Below are positions 44,546-52,303 of a stretch of DNA of 64,000 nucleotides, in pieces. How positions within the stretch are numbered: position 1 is the stretch's first letter; each line of letters opens with the position of its first letter. A program made the position numbers and the translations under genes. The notes under the pieces were generated by a model that saw only the letters and a list, made by a program, of their open reading frames with translations, had not been told where the DNA came from and searched no databases. This DNA comes from Bacillota bacterium (GTDB lineage: Bacteria > Bacillota > UBA4882 > UBA8346), in the NCBI GenBank assembly GCA_023429995.1, contig JAEZCE010000001.1:1-64000 (forward strand), in the 5' to 3' direction.

Positions 44546-44762
44546 ATATACCTAGCCTCATCGTTCACGGTGGGGTGGAGATGTGATTAAATATCATTTT
44601 CTGGTTTTTTACAGCATAGCTTTATGACATTGGGCCGGGGGTGAGGTAGTCAAGACCACCCGTAAAACGGGTGGCTTGCACATGCCCTATAAGGGCACGT
44701 TACTAGCGAAGTCTTAAGACTTTTCGAAATAAAGCCTACCAACCGAGTTTCTTTCACAAGCT

Positions 44763-44786
44763 GCCCCTCAAAGGGGCTTATTTTTT
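44763..44786. terminator. Hairpin with U-run inside the IS200 remnant
   Basis: GCCCC and GGGGC arms followed by TTATTTTTTC on the plus strand. Confidence 0.5.
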
Positions 44787-44797
44787 CTTGCTTGCTT

Positions 44798-44929
44798 TTA
44801 CTGGCTCACCCGTATGATTCCAATATCTTTTTTGATTTTTCCATAAATAATCTGTCTCCTATACTTGGGTGCAAAGACTATATGGTATTTGCAATTCCAG
44901 GTTGTATGTGCTAAACTTTCACTATTCAA
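44798..44929 (-). pseudogene. tnpA: IS200-family transposase TnpA, N-terminal fragment
   Basis: 43 codons from a TTG (44929, GGGGG upstream) to TAA 44798. The residues HTTWNCKYHIVFAPKYRRQ and IIYGKIKKDIGI are the classic start of IS200/IS605 Y1 transposases, which act on single-stranded hairpin ends. Full proteins are about 130-150 aa; about 70 percent, including the catalytic centre, is deleted. Confidence 0.85.
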
Positions 44930-45065
44930 TTGGATATCCCCCTTTGCTTTTTATGCGGTTGGCGAACCTCATTTATTTTAGCAAGAGGGGATTCCTTTTT
45001 TCTACTCATAGGCATAGCCTTTTTGGAACCACCGGCTTAGCCGGTGGTTTTCAAATACACAAAAA

Positions 45066-45091
45066 AAGCGGGAGATTTTCATCTCCCGCTT
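45066..45091 (-). terminator. Terminator of porin gene 1
   Basis: AAGCGGGAGAT and ATCTCCCGCTT arms followed by a T-run on the minus strand. Confidence 0.85.
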
Positions 45092-45111
45092 TCCTTCTTA
45101 TTCCTTTAAGA

Positions 45112-46140
45112 TTAGAAGGTTACTTTGAGTTTGATGTAAGTATCGTTGTCGGTATCATCGCCAGCTGCATTTGCAACGGTCTTGAATTGGCCTTCAATGG
45201 CTGCATTGGCGTTTAATTTGTAACCAAGACGGATACCATAGATATCCAGGTCTTCCGTCCAGCCTTTGACTTCATTTTCGGTGTCTAAATCATACTCGGC
45301 GCGAGCATAGAAAGGCATATCAGCGGATTCAAGGGTGAAGCCGACCATGATGACGGAATCATCAGAATCCGTCTTAACACCAGCAATTGTGGTACTTACA
45401 CTGCAAGAAGAATAGCTGACATAAGGTTTGAAAGCGCCAATAGCATAGCTGACATTAGCAGCGATGACATTGTCGGTTTCATATTTGGTGTTTAAATCAG
45501 TATATTCGAAATTCGGTTGGGCAAAAATTAATCCTACGCTAAGAGCATCTGCTGCATAGTCAAACCCTACTGCGATAGCGCCATCTCCGGCTGCTCCATC
45601 AAGCGTAGAGTATACGAGGGTATCAGGAGTATCAGCAGGTGTCGATGTATCAACCATTACTGCGGCAGCTACGTCATTATCATAGCCATAATACAGTTTA
45701 CCGGTGAAAGAATCGGTGAACTTATAGGAGGCTAACAAACCGGCATCCGCTTTTAAATCACCATAAGCTGCATCGAGGATATCTTTCGGGCCGCCGAAAC
45801 CGAAGCCGAAATAACCGACTTGGAGATTGAAGGCGTCATATTTCAATTTAGCCCATAATTCATCGTTGAAAAATCTGGATCCGCCATTTTCGGAAGAACC
45901 ATTGGTTTTAATCGCTGCAAATACCGCCAAGTTGTCATTGATGTCACCGGAAACGATAACTTTGGACTCAATGAAGTCGGTACCTTTGTCATCACCGCCC
46001 AAAGCTGCATCTAAGGTATCAGGGGCTTCGGTTTTGTAACCGAAATTGAATTCACCGCCAACAGCTACAGCGGCCATGGAAACGGCAGCCATGGAAAGGA
46101 CCATGATTGCGCTTAAAGCAACAACTAATAATTTTTTCAT
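45112..46140 (-). CDS. Porin-like outer membrane beta-barrel protein 1
   Basis: 342 aa. A Sec signal peptide (about 1-23, MKKLLVVALSAIMVLSMAAVSMA) precedes a mature protein rich in Gly, Asp, Tyr and alternating polar/hydrophobic strands, ending KLKVTF. The C-terminal Phe is typical of proteins folded by the BAM machinery. No SLH domain is seen. It shares signal peptide, composition and leader with two other genes in this window (46568 and 49675), so they are paralogues. Role: probably a diffusion pore. It has its own promoter, about 190-nt leader and terminator. Porin family cannot be named from sequence alone. Confidence 0.8.
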   Translation of the reverse strand: MKKLLVVALSAIMVLSMAAVSMAAVAVGGEFNFGYKTEAPDTLDAALGGDDKGTDFIESKVIVSGDINDNLAVFAAIKTNGSSENGGSRFFNDELWAKLKYDAFNLQVGYFGFGFGGPKDILDAAYGDLKADAGLLASYKFTDSFTGKLYYGYDNDVAAAVMVDTSTPADTPDTLVYSTLDGAAGDGAIAVGFDYAADALSVGLIFAQPNFEYTDLNTKYETDNVIAANVSYAIGAFKPYVSYSSCSVSTTIAGVKTDSDDSVIMVGFTLESADMPFYARAEYDLDTENEVKGWTEDLDIYGIRLGYKLNANAAIEGQFKTVANAAGDDTDNDTYIKLKVTF

Positions 46141-46210
46141 AAAAAACTTTCCTCCTTATTTGTCTATCTACTGAAATTGGTCTTACACATTGCTAACGTT
46201 GCTCTCTACC

Positions 46211-46281
46211 ACCTCCCCCCGATATATCGCCACCGAATAACGTTACGAGGTATCCTTGTTGCCCTCATAACTCATCCGGAA
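46211..46281 (-). promoter_or_regulatory. Conserved porin leader, copy 1
   Basis: On the minus strand: TCCGGATGAG, then TGAGGGCAACAAGGATACCTC, then a GGCGATATATCG block and GGGGGGAGG. The same order of blocks occurs before the other two porin genes. The GAGG...CCTC parts can pair. It is a candidate cis-acting RNA. Confidence 0.6.
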
Positions 46282-46336
46282 GACTCGCTATCCAAATGCT
46301 GGAAGTCCATAAAGAGGTACTTGTACCAACAAGTTT

Positions 46337-46365
46337 ATAGTATGAGTTTTAACATAACTTGTCAA
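46337..46365 (-). promoter_or_regulatory. Sigma-A-type promoter of porin gene 1
   Basis: TTGACA, 17 bp, TACTAT on the minus strand. It places the start near 46330 and gives a leader of about 190 nt. Confidence 0.75.
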
Positions 46366-46511
46366 GGAAAATTTTATGAAATGTCATACCGTTGTTTCAC
46401 TTTGGTTCACATAAAAAATTCCTTATAGATCTTATACGCAAAACCGGAAAAACCTTCCTTTTGATTACATTTTTTTTACGAAATTATTAACGTCATTCAA
46501 AACAAAAACAA
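46366..46511. other. Gap between porin genes
   Basis: AT-rich; nothing recognised apart from the flanking promoter and terminator. Confidence 0.5.
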
Positions 46512-46538
46512 AGAGCAGAGACTATAAGCCTCTGCTCT
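46512..46538 (-). terminator. Terminator of porin gene 2
   Basis: AGAGCAGAG and CTCTGCTCT arms followed by TTTGTTTTTG on the minus strand. Confidence 0.8.
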
Positions 46539-46567
46539 CTTTTCTGAAACTGGATTCTTTTTTGATT

Positions 46568-47431
46568 TTAGAAAACGTAGTTTAACTTGACTGAAGATAC
46601 GGCATCTTCGCCCATGGTGCTGCAGTTGTTATACTCGATGTTGGCGCCTTTGGCGATTTTGTAACCCAGTCTGAAACCAACATTGGCGTCATCTTGGCCA
46701 TCGGGTTTCACTACCTGATATTCTGCGCGGCCATAAATTTTGTTGCCGTCATAGAGAGCGCCGAGAACTGCATTATCCTGGCTATCGCCGTTTACTTCGG
46801 GTTTCATTTCATAATCGACATAGACTTTAGCGGGAGCTAAATTGTAATAAGCGTTGATGGATTGGGTTGCTTCTGCGCCATCTTCGTCGGAATTCATATA
46901 ATTGAATTTAGCGCCGAATGCGGCTACATCGTAAGCAACGCTCACGGCATATTGATTAATCATATCACTGTCATTGGTAACGCCATCATCCATTCTGGCC
47001 AGATAACCGCTTACGGTAACCGGTTCGGCGACTTTGCCGGACACAGCGACGGAAGCCTTATTTTTCAGATCACCCAAAGAATCGATGATATCCACATCGC
47101 CGTCTACGGTGTATGGGAGGTAACCAACCTGAACGCTGCCAAACCCTTGATTAAACTTCACCCATGATTCATCAACAAAGACGTTGTTGCCATTTGTTTC
47201 TCCGAGAAGATTCGGGGATTTTAAAGTGGCAAAACCGGTAATGTTATCGGTGATAGCGGCTGTGACGCCGATTTTGGTATCGGCAAAGGCATCCTTATCG
47301 GTGCCTGCTTCTTGGCTTAATTCCCAACCATAATTGAATTCTCCGCCTACCGTAACATTGGCTGCCATGGAAACCGCAGCCATGGAAAGAATCATTCCTG
47401 CGCTTAAAGCGATAACGAATAACTTTTTCAT
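46568..47431 (-). CDS. Porin-like outer membrane beta-barrel protein 2
   Basis: 287 aa. Signal peptide (about 1-23) nearly the same as in the gene at 45112, then a strand-rich acidic mature protein (VTVGGEFNYGWELS..., many D/N/G turns) ending VKLNYVF with a C-terminal Phe. AAGGAGG precedes ATG 47431. It is monocistronic, with its own terminator and a leader carrying the conserved block at 47530-47605. Probably an outer membrane pore; substrate unknown. Confidence 0.8.
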   Translation of the reverse strand: MKKLFVIALSAGMILSMAAVSMAANVTVGGEFNYGWELSQEAGTDKDAFADTKIGVTAAITDNITGFATLKSPNLLGETNGNNVFVDESWVKFNQGFGSVQVGYLPYTVDGDVDIIDSLGDLKNKASVAVSGKVAEPVTVSGYLARMDDGVTNDSDMINQYAVSVAYDVAAFGAKFNYMNSDEDGAEATQSINAYYNLAPAKVYVDYEMKPEVNGDSQDNAVLGALYDGNKIYGRAEYQVVKPDGQDDANVGFRLGYKIAKGANIEYNNCSTMGEDAVSSVKLNYVF

Positions 47432-47529
47432 ATCGAACTTTCCTCCTTAGTATTTGCATCTTTATTTGATATTTTTAAATCGATTCCGTTTTCGATTCCC
47501 AAAATCCCTAATGCTTCTTGGTAGTAAGC

Positions 47530-47605
47530 CATTCCTCCCTTCGATATATCGCAACCGGAGGTTGTTTGCGAGGTATCCGTGTTGTCCTCAAAAACAATCC
47601 CGGAT
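47530..47605 (-). promoter_or_regulatory. Conserved porin leader, copy 2
   Basis: On the minus strand: ATCCGGGAT, TGAGGACAACACGGATACCTC, TTGCGATATATCG and AAGGGAGGAATGG, aligned with copies 1 and 3. A short ORF opening at this GGGAGGAATG runs to overlap the porin start by ATGA, but it is not conserved in the other leaders. Confidence 0.6.
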
Positions 47606-47970
47606 GACGTCAAAAGGAAACGTATTACTGAAAAGTAAAATTATTGAAGCTCTGAGCAACAGCTATCCCTGAACACATTTTCTAAAACCTCGGAAATATC
47701 GTCTTGAGCTGCACTTTTTTATCGCAGACTAAGAATTAATCACAAGTTCCCGAAAACCTTTTGGTAAATGTTAGCTGCGATCCGCAAAACCGGTAGAACT
47801 CCATTTCGTCTCCAACATTTTTTGAACAAACCCTTCATCATGTTTTTGACACTCCCCAAATTCATTTTTTTGCTCCGAATTCCTTTAGGTAAATTTTGCG
47901 TCAAATACCAGATTGCATAGGCTTTTGCCTTTCTCATCCTTTTTTAAGCATCCTCTTTTGGCCCTATCCA
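47606..47970. other. Gap upstream of porin gene 2
   Basis: No supported gene. A 65-codon minus-strand frame (47740-47937) is basic and lacks a clear ribosome site. Confidence 0.4.
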
Positions 47971-48135
47971 ACCTCACCCGCGCCTTCCTTGGAAGGCGCA
48001 CCCTCTCCTATCGATGACGTTCAAACAAGCCTCTTCAAGGAGAGGGTTTAGTAAAGGTAAAGTTTCGCCTGTTCACCCCTCTCCGTGAATCAACTCCCCG
48101 AACTACTTCTCCCGGAGAGGGGCCGGGGGTGAGGT
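47971..48135. repeat. 165-bp repeat, copy 2
   Basis: Starts ACCTCACCCGCGCC and ends GGCCGGGGGTGAGGT; the ends are partly inverted repeats. Internal CCCTCTCC/GGAGAGGG blocks can form long hairpins. Nearly identical to copy 3, 17 bp further on. Confidence 0.85.
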
Positions 48136-48152
48136 GCTTTTTGGCCCACCCA

Positions 48153-48318
48153 ACCTCACCCGCGCCTTCCTTGGAAGGCGCACCCTCTCCTATCGATGAC
48201 GTTCAAACAAGCCTCTTCAAGGAGAGGGTTTAGTAAAGGTAAAGTTTCGCCCGTTCACCCCTCTCCGTGAATCAACTCCCCGAACCATCTTCTCCCGGAG
48301 AGGGGCCAGGGGTGAGGC
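48153..48318. repeat. 165-bp repeat, copy 3
   Basis: Tandem duplicate of copy 2, including the preceding TTTTGGCCC linker (unit about 182 bp). A MITE-like or palindromic intergenic element; no coding capacity. Confidence 0.85.
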
Positions 48319-48320
48319 AT

Positions 48321-48351
48321 AAAAAAAGAACCGTCTCATCCCGGACGGTTC
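48321..48351 (-). terminator. Terminator of the second Spo0E-like gene
   Basis: GAACCGTC and GACGGTTC arms followed by TTTTTTT on the minus strand. Confidence 0.8.
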
Positions 48352-48383
48352 AATTCTTAAATCATGACCCTGATTTAATCCCA

Positions 48384-48593
48384 CTAATCCTTTAATCTGT
48401 TTAATCCTGGTCCATCTTGGTCGTTCATCCTGGCCTGGCGCTGGTTGATCAGTTTATCCAGCTCGATGCTGTAGGCGAGGACGGTGGAGTCGATGCGGCA
48501 ACCTTGGGCGGTGTAGACTTCGTAGAGTTTTTTCCGTCCGGCAGCGATTTTTTGTTCCAGGGATTCGATTGTTTCGGGAGTTCGTTTGGACAT
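48384..48593 (-). CDS. Spo0E-like aspartyl-phosphate phosphatase, second copy
   Basis: 69 aa. Same two-helix layout as the protein at 23048: IESLEQKIAAGRKKLYEVY for the first helix and the signature SIELDKLI in the second. It probably removes phosphate from Spo0A. The ribosome site is weak. Together with the SpoVT-like gene close by it shows that the host is a sporulating lineage or descends from one. Confidence 0.82.
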   Translation of the reverse strand: MSKRTPETIESLEQKIAAGRKKLYEVYTAQGCRIDSTVLAYSIELDKLINQRQARMNDQDGPGLNRLKD

Positions 48594-48826
48594 GGACGCC
48601 TTTTCTATGGGTTACTCGTTCCTGGGTGCTGGTTAAAGTTATTGGTTACTCGTTATTAGTTGTTTGTTGTGGGCATCATGAACGGTTTATGGATTCTTCG
48701 TCGCTGGTAAATGGTGAGACAAGATGAAGGGTTAAAAATCGCGGGGGTGGAAAACCAGGATTTGTTAATGGTCAAAAGCCTATTGACCCGAATATAGGAT
48801 GTACGTCTACCCTCATAAGGTGCTTA

Positions 48827-49384
48827 TCAGCATTCAATTTGTTTGGCTAAAAATCCGGCCGTTGTTGCCGCAATCTTGGCTTCCATATTTCCCATGATCA
48901 CTCCGGCCTCTTTGCAGCCTAAAATAACCGCTCCAATCAGCTCATCTCTGGCTATAACCGGCGCTATGACTTGAGCGGTAAACTTTTCTTCCCCTCCCTT
49001 TTCGCAGATAGGATAACACTCACTAAGCTCCCCCGGTTTGGGCATTATCGTGACTTGACGCTCTTCTATCACCTTTTGCACAGGTTCTGAAATGAGTTTA
49101 CCAAAAAAATCATCTTTAGGGGCTCCCGCTACCGCAATGACCATGTCCCGGTTGGTGACAAGCGATATAAAACCTATCGACTCATAGAGAGCTTCCACAT
49201 AGATTTCCGCAATTTCGATCAAATCGACAAAAGGTGAATATTTCTTAAGAATAACCTCTTCTTCCCCATTAACAAAAATCTCGATCGGATCCCCGTTTTT
49301 AATCTTTAATGTTTTACGAATATCACTCGGAAGAACCAACCGGCCGATTTCATCAACCCGCCGAATCATTCCAGTGGCTCTCAT
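48827..49384 (-). CDS. spoVT: SpoVT-like AbrB/GAF transcriptional regulator
   Basis: 185 aa from ATG 49384, 9 nt after GAGGAG; a longer in-frame start at 49447 adds 21 residues without a ribosome site. The N-terminal AbrB swapped-hairpin (MRATGMIRRVDEIGRLVLPSDIRKTLKIKNGDPIEIFV, spanning 1-38) and a C-terminal GAF-like domain match SpoVT, a forespore regulator under sigma-G. The ending AATTAGFLAKQIE is typical. Whether it is the true SpoVT or a paralogue is not certain. Confidence 0.85.
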   Translation of the reverse strand: MRATGMIRRVDEIGRLVLPSDIRKTLKIKNGDPIEIFVNGEEEVILKKYSPFVDLIEIAEIYVEALYESIGFISLVTNRDMVIAVAGAPKDDFFGKLISEPVQKVIEERQVTIMPKPGELSECYPICEKGGEEKFTAQVIAPVIARDELIGAVILGCKEAGVIMGNMEAKIAATTAGFLAKQIEC

Positions 49385-49634
49385 TTCGGTCAACTCCTCA
49401 TGAATATCAAAATATACTGATTCTTTCAAGTCCAAATTTACCGGCATTCTTTAAGTATATTGTTTTTTATTGTAGTGTGATAATGTGTACGATGAGTGTA
49501 GATTCGGTGTTAATCCATTGTCGATTCAGTGTATATTTTGTTGCAAAAAATATTTATTCAGTTAATATTTTATGTAAACCTAGGAGTTTTCATGTCGCCC
49601 TCATCCTGTAAGCTCTTTTAAACCCCACAAAAAA

Positions 49635-49656
49635 AGCGGGAGATCGCTCTCCCGCT
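49635..49656 (-). terminator. Terminator of porin gene 3
   Basis: AGCGGGAG and CTCCCGCT arms followed by TTTTTTTGTGG on the minus strand; almost the same stem as the terminator of porin gene 1. Confidence 0.85.
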
Positions 49657-49674
49657 TCTGTGGATGAATTAATC

Positions 49675-50586
49675 TTAAAATACTAAGACCGCTTTGATTT
49701 GATCGGTTGTAACATCAGCGCTGTCGTCATAAGCATGTGTTAAACGATAGGTGATCCCGTTAGCAGCATTGTAATAAACTTGTACACCGTAATCGCTACC
49801 ATTAGTACTATCATCGCCATAACCATATTCAGCGCGGACAACCCAAGGACCACCGGTGACTTTAGCGCCAAATACGCCGTATGTATCATCGGATGCAGCG
49901 CCCACACCATAGGTGGTATAGAATTTCACGCTTTCTACAGGAGCAAAATACAGGTTAGCTGTGTAACCGGTATCATATCCCTCAGTATCAATTGCGGTAT
50001 CGACAAAATTACCCTCGATGCCGACTTTCTCGTTGCCGTAACCGAGGGTTACGACATAAGCGCCGTCGCCTACGCCTTCTTCATCATCGCATTCATTCGC
50101 AGAATACCACAAACCGCCATAGAAGTTTTCAACTTTGAAAGTATAATCAATGGCAACATCGGAATTGATATCACCAAATGCGCCGGAAACGATGTCGCGC
50201 TCGCCGTCGGTGTCCAGATCCCAATAACCGAGTTTGATGTTACCCCAAGTATTGGCAATGTTGATCCAATACTCATCGGCATAGACGTCTTTGTTCAGTG
50301 AGCTGACATCACTATAGGTATCGTCGCCATTTTCCGTCGTTTTAGAAGTAGTTACCGTATCATGTCCAAGATCGGCCCGGAATACAACTTTTCCGGAAAC
50401 GGAGTCATTGATATTACCCTCGACACCGGCATAGATTTCAAACTCATCATAATCATCTACGCCATCCTCGTCACTGGTGTTGTACTTCAACTGTACTTGA
50501 CCGGTAGCTTTCACTTCGGCCACGGAAACGGCTGCGAAAGCGAAAACCATTACTACGCTTAAAGCAATAACCAATAATTTTTTCAT
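49675..50586 (-). CDS. Porin-like outer membrane beta-barrel protein 3
   Basis: 303 aa. Signal peptide (about 1-23) like the other two; the mature part is acidic, Gly/Tyr/Asp-rich and strand-rich (GQVQLKYNTSDEDGVDDYDEFEIYAGV), ending KAVLVF with a C-terminal Phe. AAGGAGG precedes the ATG. It has its own leader with the conserved block and its own terminator. A small-solute pore is likely; sequence differs enough from the other two to suggest different selectivity. Confidence 0.8.
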   Translation of the reverse strand: MKKLLVIALSVVMVFAFAAVSVAEVKATGQVQLKYNTSDEDGVDDYDEFEIYAGVEGNINDSVSGKVVFRADLGHDTVTTSKTTENGDDTYSDVSSLNKDVYADEYWINIANTWGNIKLGYWDLDTDGERDIVSGAFGDINSDVAIDYTFKVENFYGGLWYSANECDDEEGVGDGAYVVTLGYGNEKVGIEGNFVDTAIDTEGYDTGYTANLYFAPVESVKFYTTYGVGAASDDTYGVFGAKVTGGPWVVRAEYGYGDDSTNGSDYGVQVYYNAANGITYRLTHAYDDSADVTTDQIKAVLVF

Positions 50587-50985
50587 AAGAACTTTCCTCC
50601 TTATTTCGTTTTATTCCTCAATGCTGGTAAACTTCATACCTACCCCTTGCAACGTTCTCCACATTCCCCCTTTTGATATATAACCTCATCCGGCGCCGCA
50701 TCTGAGGGTTCCTTGGTTGTCCTCAGCGAGTCCGGAAATTTAATATTCAAACATTGGAATGTAAAAACTAATAAAATATAGATGAGTATGGCTTCTTTAA
50801 GGAAGCTTATTGATTAAAATTTAATAACGATTTCCGTTACATTGTTGCGTATTTTCAGTGTCTTTCATTGTAGTATGCCAATATGGACATTCAGTGTCCG
50901 TTTTGCGTATATTGCATAGCGAAAAATAATTTTTTAGTTAACGCTTTATGTTAACTGGAAATTCCAGTTCTTTCCCGCTAAAATA
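50587..50985. other. Intergenic region upstream of porin gene 3
   Basis: Contains the leader block at 50659-50736; the rest is AT-rich, with no gene seen. Confidence 0.5.
50659..50736 (-). promoter_or_regulatory. Conserved porin leader, copy 3
   Basis: On the minus strand: TTTCCGGACTCGC, TGAGGACAACCAAGGAACCCTC, GGTTATATATC and AAGGGGGAATGTGG, in the same order and spacing as in the other two porin leaders. It is the most diverged copy. Confidence 0.55.
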
Positions 50986-51023
50986 AACAACGACCTTCCA
51001 AAATCCCTCGGAAGGTCGTTGTT
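50986..51023 (-). terminator. Terminator of the ankyrin-OmpA gene
   Basis: 14-bp arms (AACAACGACCTTCC and GGAAGGTCGTTGTT) followed by TATTTTAG on the minus strand. Confidence 0.8.
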
Positions 51024-51073
51024 TGCTAACAGCTTAAATCGAACCCTTGCTCTTTACAATCGAAAATTGTTAC

Positions 51074-52024
51074 TTATTTTATGGTTTCATGGATAACTTG
51101 TTCTTTCGTCAGCACCGTATCCCATACTAAAATATCCACCCGCCGGTTATAACTCCTGGAATCCTCGTCATGACCTTTTCTTACAGGATAATCCTTACCA
51201 AACCCGTAAACAACAAACCTTTCGGGAGCAATGCCCTGAGCAATCAAATATTTTTGAATGGCCTCGGCGCGCTGCTTCGATAATACCCTGTTATATTCCC
51301 CAGTGCCACGCTCATCGGCATGACCGCTGAGAATAACCTCCATCTTCGGATTATCTTTTAAAATTGCAATATTCTCCGTCAACGTCCCGGTTTGGTCGGC
51401 TCGAAGGGCCGTCTTATCAAAATCGAAGAACACCGATGCTAACTGCCTATTAGCCCCCGCTACCGGCGCAGCAGAGGATTCCGGGGTTGAAGTTTTTTCC
51501 TGGGTTTCATTAGGAGTCTCCGCTGCAGCCGGCGTTGCAGTGGGGGTTATTGTTTCTACGGGTGTTGCAATCGGAGCCGGTTTCCCCCAATTGCTTAAAA
51601 ATTCAACCATGGCGGTTTGGTTCTTTTCCTGGGCGATTTGTAGGGCAGTCTTGCCATTGTTATCGACGGCATTGAGATCAGCCCCTTTCTCCAAGAGAAG
51701 CCTGGCCATTTCAATATTGCCTTTTTCTGCAGCATACATGAGAGGGGTTTTTCCATCGTTATCTTTGGCATTGACATCCGCTCCCCTGTCAATCAATAAC
51801 TTGGCAATATCGGTATGGCCAAGATATGCCGCCAACATTAAAACGGATTTTCCATCATCGGCTTTTAAATCGGGACTCAATCCTTGATCCAGATATCCTT
51901 GTACTTTCGCGGTATCACCCTTTGTAACCGCCTCAACCATTGCTTTCTCATTGTTGGAGCAACCCGCCAGAAAAACCAATAATAAAGCCATCAATACCAC
52001 GGTTAGCTTGGTAAACCATTTCAT
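51074..52024 (-). CDS. Lipoprotein with ankyrin repeats and C-terminal OmpA/Pal domain
   Basis: 316 aa from ATG 52024 (GGAG 6 nt upstream). A signal peptide ends in the lipobox LAGC (about 20). Residues about 30-145 hold three to four ankyrin repeats (DDGKSVLMLAAYLGHTDIAKLLIDRGADVNAKDNDGKTPLMYAAEKG as the first span). A Thr/Pro linker follows, then an OmpA-like peptidoglycan-binding domain at about 205-316 (ILSGHADERGTGEYNRVLSKQRAEAI). Such Pal-like lipoproteins tie the outer membrane to peptidoglycan; the ankyrin insert could bind protein partners in the periplasm. Confidence 0.88.
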   Translation of the reverse strand: MKWFTKLTVVLMALLLVFLAGCSNNEKAMVEAVTKGDTAKVQGYLDQGLSPDLKADDGKSVLMLAAYLGHTDIAKLLIDRGADVNAKDNDGKTPLMYAAEKGNIEMARLLLEKGADLNAVDNNGKTALQIAQEKNQTAMVEFLSNWGKPAPIATPVETITPTATPAAAETPNETQEKTSTPESSAAPVAGANRQLASVFFDFDKTALRADQTGTLTENIAILKDNPKMEVILSGHADERGTGEYNRVLSKQRAEAIQKYLIAQGIAPERFVVYGFGKDYPVRKGHDEDSRSYNRRVDILVWDTVLTKEQVIHETIK

Positions 52025-52150
52025 AACCACTCCGCCACCTTTCCACAAGATCGAATTTTTTCATTCCATTTTTAGTCATTGTATTAAACTACCATTTGCT
52101 TCATTAAGCTATGATCGAATGTTCCAAACGTATATCCTCTTGACTGCAAT

Positions 52151-52245
52151 CATCCCTCCTTATCGATATTCATTATAAAGGGGACATATTGCCGGACAAT
52201 GACTAAACTTTGAAAATTTATTTCGGAAATATTGCCGAATGTTAC
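52151..52245 (-). promoter_or_regulatory. Promoter region of the ankyrin-OmpA gene
   Basis: TTGTCC, 16 bp, TATAAT on the minus strand, with a TTTTCAAAG box upstream. About 95 bp align closely with the region 55492-55584, which precedes the secreted-protein gene at 55066. Confidence 0.65.
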
Positions 52246-52303
52246 AAGAGGGTAAAGCGCAGTTGATTACGGTGATAAAGGGGAGGGTAGCTTGAAATCA
52301 AAA

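Larger units (their letters stand above)
44656..45049 (-). mobile_element. Decayed IS200/IS605-family element
   Basis: It is bounded by two subterminal hairpins: CCACCCG/CGGGTGG (44656-44674) and AACCACCGG/CCGGTGGTT (45027-45049). Between them lies a truncated tnpA. The rest of the transposase, including the HUH motif and catalytic Tyr, is missing, so it cannot move by itself. Confidence 0.7.
44115..45065. other. Repeat- and element-rich intergenic region
   Basis: About 950 bp with no intact gene. In order it holds a degenerate copy of the 165-bp repeat, a multi-hairpin segment with U-run (44452-44545), the isolated end motif of the repeat near 44633-44647, and a decayed IS200/IS605 element. 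Confidence 0.6.

Noticed and set aside
47428..47532. Short leader ORF in front of porin gene 2 overlapping its start by ATGA
   Set aside because: The ribosome site is too close to its ATG, and no such ORF exists in the other two porin leaders.
47740..47937. 65-codon basic minus-strand frame
   Set aside because: No ribosome site, no family match, repeat-rich surroundings.
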